In this document: positions 55,513 through 64,000 of the stretch, piece after piece
How the letters are laid out: every line of letters starts with the position of its first letter
Numbering within the stretch: position 1 is the stretch's first letter
From: Galeruca laticollis
Lineage: Eukaryota > Arthropoda > Insecta > Coleoptera > Chrysomelidae
NCBI GenBank assembly: GCA_963921935.1
Contig: OY998175.1
Coordinates: 162,376,809 to 162,440,808 of the forward strand
Direction: 5' to 3'
Length of the DNA: 64,000 nucleotides
Notes under the pieces: generated by a model
The model's input: only the letters and a program-made list of their open reading frames with translations
Database searches by the model: none
What the model was told of the DNA's origin: nothing
Made by a program: the position numbers and the translations under genes

Positions 55513-57060
55513 CATATGCTGACTAGTTTCGACGTAAGTCATCTTCGGGGCAGGTAAGCTGCAATTATGATGTCAATTTTAAATTACAAACTAGGGTTTC
55601 ATAAAAAATTAATTGTAACTTACAAATCAATTACAGAAAATGCATAGGACCAACAAAATGTTAAATTAACACAAAACAACAAACACAATACACGACGAAA
55701 GAACGAGACAGACTGCCAATTTAGATAATTTTATTGCTAACCTTTTCAGGTGAAGATACATCTTTATCCACAATTCTAAACAGAGGCGGAACTTCAATAG
55801 TTGACTTCAAATTTAAGGATATAGTGTTTTCGTTGTTAATTGATTTGAAAATTTCCAGATTCTCCAAATCATTCAATCTAGTTCCATGTCCACCAACGTG
55901 TAAACTTTTAAGATTGTCATCTAACACAATAGAATGGTTATTAAATTGTAAATGCTTGTAGAAAACAGAACTATTCCGTGTTAAATGTTCTTGGATTCTC
56001 AATTTAAACTTCCTCCCACACTGACCGATATAATCAGCGGTAGAATTGCTACAAGTCAACTTATAAACTTCACACTTATGAACTTGTAAAACTGGGTCTT
56101 TGGTTCGAGAAAATATTGTTTTTATATTTAGTGGAGTCCACTTTATATTCCGCTCTATTTTGAATAACATTCGCTAATTAATAGGAAAGTGGCCCATAAT
56201 AAAAAATGCTAACAAATTTCCGTTCTTCCCTTTTGTCAACTGCATATGAGTCCTTTATTAAAAGTTTATCCAATTTTTAATCAACTAAATTATCGATATG
56301 ATTTGTGAAGTAGCCGTTTTTAATTGCCAAGAATTTAATTGTCTCTAATTCCTTAATAAAATTATCCAAGCTCATTAGAATAAAAAAAGGCGATGAATGT
56401 AAGATCTAAATGACGGAATCTTTTGTTGAAAAGGGTATTTACCACCATTAGGAATAACATGAGATGTCTGAGTGTTCTTCCTGTATATTCTAAAAGCAAC
56501 TTGCTGATTAACCACTCCTATAGAAAAATCCAAGAAATTTAGTGTGGAGTTATCACCCAATTCTAAGGTAAATTTGATGTCATGTGTATGCTATTTATAA
56601 AATTCAAAAAGCCTTTCTTTAAAACATCAATATCCCCTTCAAAACAAACAACAACCTCATCGACATATAAAATAATAATATTCCCAGAAAATTGGCTGCT
56701 GAAAATTTGTTCTCATAGAAATGTCTGCTAAAAGAGGAGCTAGTGAATTTCCCATGCCAAGACCTTTCTTTTGTTCATAAATTTTATTATTATAAGTAAA
56801 AAAGTTTTGTTGTAGTACAAATGACAATAAATTTCAAAAAATGTCTACTATATTGTCAGCTATTTGAATCAATTAATAATTTCTTAATGAGATTCAAAGT
56901 CAATTTCACAGGTACGTTAGTGTATAAGTTGGTTGCGTCGAAAGATGCTAGAATGGCGTTAAAAGGAAGCTCAATATTTTTAATTTTCTCTACCAAGTCA
57001 CTTTAATTCAAAAGAGTAGGTATGTTGGGGTTTAAAATTTAGATAATTTCTAAGAAAATG
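55513..57060 (-). mobile_element. Penelope-like element, 5'-truncated
   Basis: On the minus strand, RT text LVEKIKNIELPFNAILASFD and ATNLYTNVPV (about 57000-56910), then LNFLDFSIGVVNQQVAFRIY and HVIPNGGKYPFQQKI (56545-56400), then a GIY-YIG endonuclease: CEVYKLTCSNSTADYIGQCG and RKFKLRIQEHL (about 56070-55980). Reverse transcriptase followed by GIY-YIG is the Penelope arrangement. The 3' end GCCCCGAAGATGACTTACGT (complement of about 55531-55551) is also typical. Several stops and frame changes. The right side stops near 57060 beside a piggyBac relic. Confidence 0.85.
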
Positions 57061-57139
57061 ATTCAATGATGGCGATACAAAGTATTAAAAAACTGACACA
57101 CCTTCAACTTATGCACATTTAGCACAATCCGGTCACATG

Positions 57140-58060
57140 TTACTTACGCTCTCGAGATAGATAGGGCGCTGATATTGTAGCAGACATAGGTGTTCTTCTC
57201 CTTTCATTGTAATTGCACAGGGTACAATATTTTCGTTGCTCTAGCGTCGTTACTTTTGTTTCGGCCATCGGAAATCCAATCCTAGTACGACTTGGGATGT
57301 CTCGATGAGTGGTAACTAATTTCAAAAAACTTTGCTCTTAATAAATGACTTGTCTCTGTACGAGCTGTACAAAATGTATGCATTTACTGTGCTGATGTCG
57401 AACAATCTAAAGAATGGCCATTGGCCAATGGCGTGATCGGCGACTGCTTGTAAATTTAGCACATTTCTTGCCTAAACTATCTACTTATCTTTTGGTTGAA
57501 TTGTTGTCGCATATCATATCTCACTTTTCCAACTCTGAATCCTTAATTATATGTTGATGCGAGGAAGAAACCAAACGGATAGGTTTATTATTCTTCGGTG
57601 TAAGAAAGGAGGGTTATGACTCGTGTAAAGCCACACAGAGCATTTTCCACATCTTGTCTTTCATTAGGCAGGAAATTAGAGGGAATTACCTTTTTATTTT
57701 TTCTTATTGTACTCTCTCTTTCAACAACGTAACAAGTTAAATTGACGTGAACCAATTATTAAACGTTACATTTCTATTTGTTCGGTACAATGGTCGTACT
57801 AGGCATAAAACAGATTGCGTTTTTTTTCCATGTTTATTATCTTCGTTCGAAAGTCCGGCCCCATCAGAATCTTTAAAAGTGTAGATGTACCCATAAAAAT
57901 AGACATTTCGAGCATCTGTACAGCACATTCTTTTTATGCCATACTTCACTGGCTTATTCGGCACATGCCTCAAAATCCTATCAACATTTCATCGATAGAT
58001 GCAGAAGTACCAATACGGTAACAAGTTTGGCAGTTGTTGATAAAATTTTTCAATATTTCC
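57140..58060 (-). pseudogene. piggyBac-like transposase, C-terminal half (PB3)
   Basis: Minus strand: RHVPNKPVKYGIKRMCCTDA then YIYTFKDSDGAGLS and RTNRNVTFNNWFTSI (about 57775-57740). The last motif normally reads DNWFTS or DNFFTS, so a catalytic Asp has become Asn. Further on: VDSLGKKCAKFTSSRRSRHW then PMAIL (about 57460-57405) and the terminal cysteine part KYCTLCNYNERRRTPMS (about 57215). Stops and frameshifts. It differs in sequence from the PB1 and PB2 remnants. Confidence 0.85.
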
Positions 58061-58161
58061 GAAATTGCGCAGATGCATCTCCAAGTTGTCTCATTATCCC
58101 GTTTTAACGATTGTGGAATCGAAGACAAATCAGAAGATGAAGTTGGAAACAGAAGTGTATG

Positions 58162-58830
58162 TTATAAGTTGATGTTGCTTATTATTGGCAAGAGAAGATG
58201 TGGGATAGATTTTAATTTTGATTGATTGGGTTGATTGTTTGGGATATTAGTAAGGACAGCATGCGTAGGATTTGAGAGGTTCGATGCTGCTGATGCTGCA
58301 TATCTAAGGAGAAGCTGTTGACGTCTCAGCCAGAGAGGTGGTTCATTAGCTTCGATATAGAGGCTTTCTGCTGGGCTGGAGCGGAAGGTTCCTAGACACA
58401 AACGTATGGCCGTGTTATGCACAGAGTTTACTAGGTTTAAATATGTTTTGCTAGCAGACATGTAAATGAAACTAGCATAGTCAATTTTGGAGCGCATCAG
58501 GGCTTTGTATACTTTAAGGAGGGTATTTTCATCAGCACCACAGTTATGATGCGCAAGCGTTTTATTGATATTTAGTATTTGAAGGAATTTACCCTTAATA
58601 TCCATAATGTGCTGTTTCCAAGTGAGACTTGAGTCAAAAATTAATCCTAGTATTTTACATTGTTCTTCAAGAACAGGAAAAGGGGAGTCGTTAATTAGGA
58701 TGCAAGGAGTTTGAGATGAAGGTAATTTGCTGAATTTGATAATTTTAGATTTTTGAGGACATAGAGTTAAACCTAGAAGCTTCATTCTGCTGTATGGCAG
58801 ATTTTCAGCATTTTGTGGCAATGAGCATAT
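58162..58830 (-). pseudogene. LINE reverse transcriptase, thumb region (Jockey-like)
   Basis: A single open frame of 219 codons on the minus strand. GLTLCPQKSKIIKFSK then CKILGLIFDSSLTWKQHI (the K-x-LG-x-x-x-D-x-x-L-x-W-x-x-H motif after the palm) and LKVYKALMRSKIDYASFIYM, then SPAESLYIEANEPPLWLRRQ. This is the end of RT in Jockey and related LINEs. The catalytic palm upstream (right side) is missing and the left side ends without RNase H. A fragment with a well-kept frame. Confidence 0.8.
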
Positions 58831-60300
58831 AGTGGGTGTAAATAAAAAGCTATACCCAACTCTCGTTGTTTATAACACACTATTGCGATCCCTCCGAACT
58901 CGTGCTTGAATTCGAATGTTTTTATGTACCGATAATGTAGCTGACTAATTTCATTTTTAGTTTGTTAGACTATAACCGTTATTGAAGGGGCTGTGAACTC
59001 TCGTTCATTCATGGTTTTATTATAGCTATTCTCGAATACCTCTATTGAATTTATACCTTTGTGTAAAACGAATTTCGCCGAATCTGGTGGCAACGAGGAA
59101 ATAACTTGGCAAATATGCTGCAACGTTCCTTCTTGGATACCTGTCGGACTCAGTTTCGTTTCGTCTTTTCCTATTTTGAATTAAAACGATAATTGTATAT
59201 TGAAATAGGTGTAGAACGTATACTCGTATGTAGTGTGAGGCAGTCAAATTGAATAAATTCATAGTTTCAATTATTGGGCGTATTTATTGAAAAAGGCATA
59301 AAAAAATGTTATTTTCTATTACGTGGTATAGAAATACAAGTAAAATTTGAATTTATTCTCACTATTGAATAAATATACGTATTACCCTTTGGGTGTACAA
59401 TTTCAAAACAACTTGAAAGAAAAATGTAAGTTATTATCACTATTTCTGTGTTTAATAAATATCTACATTATGAAATCACTACTAATTCACTAACTATCGC
59501 TGTGATTACTTGAAATTAGCGAAATTTCTGCCAATGTAACAGTTTCATACACATATTTGGAGAGAAAATAGAACCCCAGACTTACTTGAATCGTCTTTAC
59601 CCCGAGGTTTCCAAATCGGCTCAGCAATATCCACAGGCGCGTACCTTCACTGTGTATGTAGTTGGACCTTAAAAGAAGTCTTGTAGCGGGTAGGAATCTA
59701 CAGAAGTGAATGTGTAGCGATCTATCAAAAAGGAAAGAAAAAAAAGAACCAAAGAAAAAAAGAAAATTAAAAGGCTTGTAATGAATTAGATAGCATTAGT
59801 ATCTAATAAGAAAGTTCCTTAACTGAAAACTCACCTTAGATGGAGTGTGGCCTGCCAGAGCTTCGCTGGATCTCGAAGTTGTTGAAATGTTTAAAACCTT
59901 CGAAAACCTGTTACTATGCGGATTACTCAGTTTTAAAACCAAAATTAAATTACTTAAACAAATCCTAAATATTCGTGTTATTTATTCATGAACCAACACA
60001 ATGCGTAGACAGTTCTTCTCGAATCAAAAGAAAAGATAATCTCCAGTCGATCCACTTTTTATGGCCTGGATTCTAATGGCTAGTAGAATCAGCGATACAT
60101 TTAAAATTAAGTGACCTGAAACTACTAAAGTACAGAGCATGTTCTTAAAAGCAAGAAGGGAGCCGTGGCGAATATCTTTAAAACTAATTACAACATGACT
60201 GATTAAGAGTTAATTTCCTATTTTTATTGTTCGGTAACAAGTGAATGAAGAAGATACAGTTCCAATAATTCAACGAAGACATTATTTAAAAATGTCAAGA
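58831..60300. other. No gene recognised
   Basis: AT-rich. A purine-rich A/G tract lies at 59724-59775. An exon-like stretch around 59600-59690 (minus) was considered and not accepted. Confidence 0.35.
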
Positions 60301-60308
60301 ATACGGGA

Positions 60309-61139
60309 TGTGTAAATTAAGTAATGAAACTGGCAACGTAGCGTTCCATCTATCAACACTTGTAGGAGCGGCAGGTGAACAAGTGATACGCCTTCAGTAC
60401 AAGTTTAAACTAGTCATTTGGTTATCCGTAGTGATTTTTGTGAAATAGTTCTTTTTAGTGGTTTCTAAAAATAAGTGACAAATCAACGATGTGCTATCAG
60501 GATATGCTCCAGACTTGGGACAGTGCAACGCTTCAGCAGGCCTACGGAGACAGTGTTTTGTCGAGGGCACATGTTTTTCGGCGACTTAAGGTATTTTAAA
60601 AAGGAAAAGTTAAGTGTATACCAACCATACGATGGGGAAGGTCTTAAACTTCAAGAATATGTTACTATATAGATAGAATTCAGTATCTTTGGTGTTCGGG
60701 TCGTCGGTTGACAGTCAGAATGATCGGGGAGACCAAAAATCACGAACAAGTGGATGTTGCCTCACGATAATGCGCCTTATCACCCAACAGTTTCTTTGGC
60801 CAGTAAAAACATGCCTGTGACTCCTCAACTCCCTTATTCACTTGACTTAAGTGCTTGTGGTTTTTTCCTTTTTCCGAGATTGAAAAATCACCTCAGGGAA
60901 CTCATTTTGATGCACTCGAATACATTCAAATAGCTGTAACCGACCAGCTGAAGACTATTCCAATATCGGAGTTTCAGCACTGTTACGAGGATTGAAAGAA
61001 CCGTCTCCACCGCTGTGTGGCTTCTCAAGATAGTTATTTTGAGAGAAACAATATTGAATTGTAACAATATTCGAGTAAAAGCAGAAAAAACCGAATAATA
61101 ACATAGAAAAAACATCAGTCTCATTACTTAACTTACACA
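60309..61139 (+). mobile_element. mariner element with an internal deletion
   Basis: Ends TGTGTAAATTAAGTAATGAA (60309) and TCATTACTTAACTTACACA (to 61139, inverted) match as inverted repeats of about 25 bp. The element is 0.83 kb, against about 1.3 kb for a full mariner. Transposase pieces: TWDSATLQQAYGDSVLSRAH then VFRRLKVF (about 60510-60595) and, after the deletion, MLPHDNAPYHPTVSLASKN (about 60754) and PYSLDLSACGFFLFPRLKNH (about 60832). The last catalytic Asp, in the PCDFFLFP block, is Gly here. TA duplications at the ends could not be confirmed. Confidence 0.82.
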
Positions 61140-61490
61140 CTTCGTATGTGCATTGCGCATATACTTAGTGACGTAGAAACCCGAGCACCCAGTAAAAATT
61201 ATTTTATTACGGTAATATTTGGCATATGTATTAGCAGAGCTCGGTATGAGTAAGAAAAATATATTCGTACGACCTACGAGTACGAAAACTTAAAAGTTGT
61301 ATTTGCAAGTATTTTATTCGTAAGTAATAATATATGTTTATTTCCAAATTTCAAATAATACAATAAAAATTTTCATAATGATAACAATAGAATATTGATT
61401 AGGATTGTAAACATTGAGAAGACCCATTAGAACCCGTAGGTTGCGCATGTCCCATTACTTCTTGTCTAATAAACCAATATACAGTTACAT
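61140..61490. other. No gene seen
   Basis: AT-rich spacer between mariner and the LINE fragment. Confidence 0.35.
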
Positions 61491-61495
61491 CATCA

Positions 61496-62620
61496 TCACG
61501 AAACAATATTACAAGCATACTGTACATAGACAATTGAAATTGAAAAGATTTTTTTAAATTCTTTTCTACTTTGTGAAACAACCAGTGCAGGACATGTACC
61601 AGTTCTATATATTTCATTTATTAAATGTTCTAGTTGTTTAGATATTTCTACTGATACTGCTTGCAAAGTCTCTGCAGGGATATTGTCTATGCCTAGGGAT
61701 TTATTTATTTTCAATGAATTTATTATGTTTAGTATTTCTTTTTCTGTTACGGGCTCTAGAAACAAACTATTTCCTATGGAGGTTCTTTTTGGGAGAGGTC
61801 CAGATGGTTTCTCTATTTTACCAGCATATGTTTCACCAGCACCGACAAAATATTCAATGAGAACCTTTGCAACTGGTTTTTCATCAGATATTAATTCATG
61901 GTCTTTTGTAAGTATTTGTTTTACAGTCTCAGACTTTTTTGTTTGTGTTGCGTTTACAATCTTCCTCAAGTTTTTAGAATGATTTTTATTTTTATATATT
62001 TCACTATTGTAAAAATTGACCTTATTTATTTTTATGAGTCTATTAACATAATTCCGGTAGTAATGATATTGATTCTTTTTATCAATATTATCGGGATGCT
62101 CTTTATGTTCTCTGTGTAATTCATTTCTTCTGTTGATTGAAGTCATAAGCCCCTTTGTTATCCATTTTTACGTTGTATATCTCTTCGTTTTATTTTAATT
62201 TCTCTGGTATTTTGTTTTATTAAGTTTTGCAAAGTGTTCATTAATGATTTTGCTAATTTATTAACATCATTCATTTTAAAATAATTTTCCCAATCGTAAT
62301 TATGCAAGTCTCTCTTTAGATTGCTATAGTTGATACATTTTTGTATGTATTCGCGGTCGACTCCATTTCTCAGCGTTAGCGGGGTAATTAAGATTATTGC
62401 TTTATGATCTGTCATTGAGCTATTGAAGACGCCGGAGATTGATTTACTCAGAATTTCATTATTTTTTACATTGACAAAAATATGATCTATGTAAGTCGCG
62501 GAGCCCCGATCAACACGCGTATTCAAATTTATCATTGATATGAAGTTGTACTCGCTCAGTGTGTCTAAGTATTCTGAATTTTTTCATTATCATCAGGTTG
62601 GGTAGTCTATGTTGTTGATT
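61496..62620 (-). pseudogene. LINE: end of endonuclease and start of reverse transcriptase
   Basis: Minus strand. 62590-62158 reads LDTLSEYNFISMINLNTRVD then ATYIDHIFVN and SSMTDHKAII, the last motifs of the AP-type endonuclease (S/TDH at its end). A stop follows at 62158. 62146-61570 reads the linker RLIKINKVNFYNSEIYKN, then NIINSLKINKSLGIDNIPAE and INEIYRTGTCPALV, the first RT blocks (K-x-x-G-x-D-x-I-P). The frame is lost near 61560. It is a truncated copy of a different LINE from that at 11.7-14 kb, which has another sequence in the same motif. Confidence 0.8.
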
Positions 62621-62719
62621 TCAAATGTTAATTCTTCAATCTCTTGATCATCAAAATTGTCACCATCACTGCTATAGTTTTTTTCAATATCGGTATTAAC
62701 AAAATCATATTGCGTAAGA

Positions 62720-63830
62720 TAATGGAGAATAAGATGACAAAGATAAACGAGAAAATGGAGAATAAGATGACAACAATGGACGGGAAAAGCAAGGAGCCAG
62801 AAAGAAATGGCAGAATTAAGAAGGCAAGACACGCCATTAGAAGAAAAGAAGATCGAACATATAAAAACCTGCAAGTCAGAAACACACCGTAATCTAAGAA
62901 AGCTGCAGTTTCAAGAAATACATTAATCAACATGAAATGGTCACCCAACAGGTTCAGAGAAGATCAGGAGAATGATCCTCACCTAAAAATTATCCGTCAA
63001 TGAAAGTAAGAAAATCGGCGACCTACCTGACAATAAGTGTCAAGGTTTTCACGGAAACTCAAGGCATAGTAAACTCAGTAGGACTCCCTTGTCCTGGAAG
63101 AAGGCCTGTTGAAAGGAATCCTTGAAAACGATGATGGTTTCGAGAAGAGAAGACAGCTAGCTATCTCGAGAACGAGGGTAGCTGAGGTACTGAGGAAGTT
63201 ACTCGACAGTTCATCAGAAGGTTATCTGGGAGGGAAGAAAACCCTTCAGTGAATCCGTTAAATGTTTTATTGGATGAACATCTCCGACGATGCGAAGGAC
63301 TTGTGCTACGAGTAATAGACCATATTGCAAGAGAAACGCGCCCATGAAATAATATAATGTTGGAAGCCCATTCGAAAGGATTGTTTCAGATATCGCTGGA
63401 CCATATCCGATGACAGAAAATTATGGTAAATACATTCTAGTTATAATAGATTATATAACCAAGTGGGTTGAAATTTATGCGATCCCAAATCAAGAGGTCA
63501 CAAGTGTGGCGGATGTACTGGTATAAGAATTTATCAGCCGATATGGAGTGCCCTTGGAAATCTACAGTGATCAAGAAAAAAATTCAAAAGCCATGTATTC
63601 CAGAAAATGTGTGACAAGCAGGTAATGAAGAATACCAGGACATCAGCGTAGCATCCATAGTCAAATGGAATGGTCGAGATAATGAACAGGACCATTGCAA
63701 AATCCTAGTCCAAAGTAGTTTCCAGCCACCAGAAAGACTGGGACCAGCATCTCTCTCTACTTGTATTGGCTTATCGATCTGCCATCAGTGTGTTCAAGGG
63801 TGAAAAACCTGCGAAAAACACCTCCAATCG
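62720..63830 (+). mobile_element. Second Gypsy-A copy, internally deleted
   Basis: 62727-62890 matches gag of Gypsy-A (about 2305-2475: GAGAATAAGATGACAACAAT, then GACACGCCATTAGAAGAAAA). It jumps within about 20 bp to sequence equal to 5207 onward (AATCTAAGAAAGCTGCAGTT), so some 2.7 kb with protease, RT and RNase H are lost. 62960-63830 follows the integrase region (5280-6150), including LDIAGP-like ATCGCTGGACCATATCCG. Differences are many and stops frequent. No LTR is present. Confidence 0.85.
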
Positions 63831-64000
63831 GTGGGAAACAAATAATACCATATGCTTTTAAAACTCACTGGGTTATGATATATTTAAAAAACTAATAACA
63901 ATAAACCATGACCATTGTCAACAAAGTCGATAACACGGTATATATACGACTAAAACTTATCACTAACAAATAATTAATGACTAATGAATTTTTACAATAC
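63831..64000. other. No gene seen
   Basis: Sequence after the loss of Gypsy-A similarity; nothing recognised. Confidence 0.3.

Noticed and set aside
59600..59690. Exon-like stretch on the minus strand (APVDIAEPIWKPRGKDDS, GTAAGT donor)
   Set aside because: An in-frame stop lies just upstream, the acceptor does not fit the frame, and the text matches no part of OGDH or other protein I know.

Overview
The window looks like insect nuclear DNA: AT-rich, no operons, spliced genes with canonical GT/AG junctions, and a mixture of insect-type transposable elements (Gypsy and BEL/Pao LTR elements, Penelope, several LINEs, piggyBac, mariner/Tc1, hAT, a Polinton derivative, THAP-type elements). The species cannot be told from the sequence. 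All identities below are judged by eye from translations; no database was searched. Similarity between repeats is also judged by eye. The only clear host gene is on the minus strand: three internal exons of 2-oxoglutarate dehydrogenase E1 (OGDH) at 43093-43294, 16316-16566 and 8762-8983. Their splice phases fit each other exactly (phase 2, then phase 1). The introns between them are about 26.5 kb and 7.3 kb, so almost everything from 1 to about 43 kb is probably intron DNA filled with mobile elements. Further OGDH exons must lie on both sides, but none was recognised elsewhere in the window. Layout. 1-8.7 kb: a decayed Gypsy element (Gypsy-A, 5' LTR at 1581-2071, no 3' LTR) and a small THAP/P-like deletion derivative. 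9-16 kb: LINE remnants, a (CT)n tract and a 411-bp tandem duplication. 17-20.5 kb: a decayed hAT transposase and a 1.86-kb Polinton derivative that keeps only the palm part of PolB between long inverted repeats. 20.8-38.5 kb: one giant inverted repeat with arms of about 3.2 kb and a 1.9-kb spacer; its left arm is split by a nearly intact 9.26-kb Gypsy element (Gypsy-B, minus strand) that landed in a TA repeat. 38.5-42.3 kb: fragments of a Ginger/KRBA2-like integrase, a piggyBac N-terminus, a Crypton-like domain and THAP-domain exons. 43.3-64 kb: an inverted-repeat unit holding a piggyBac remnant, a Tc1-like transposase split by a TTA-flanked MITE, a BEL/Pao element with perfect ATTAC target duplications, a Penelope remnant, another piggyBac remnant, two LINE fragments, an internally deleted mariner, and a second deleted copy of Gypsy-A. 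The nesting gives relative ages: the MITE is younger than the Tc1-like element, and Gypsy-B is younger than the palindrome it splits. The most unusual parts are the palindrome, with gene-like exons inside it that I could not assign to any family, and a 29-codon micro-exon with a conserved splice donor that recurs in both palindrome arms and at two more sites. Nearly every transposon gene here is broken; Gypsy-B is the main exception, with one in-frame stop in pol.
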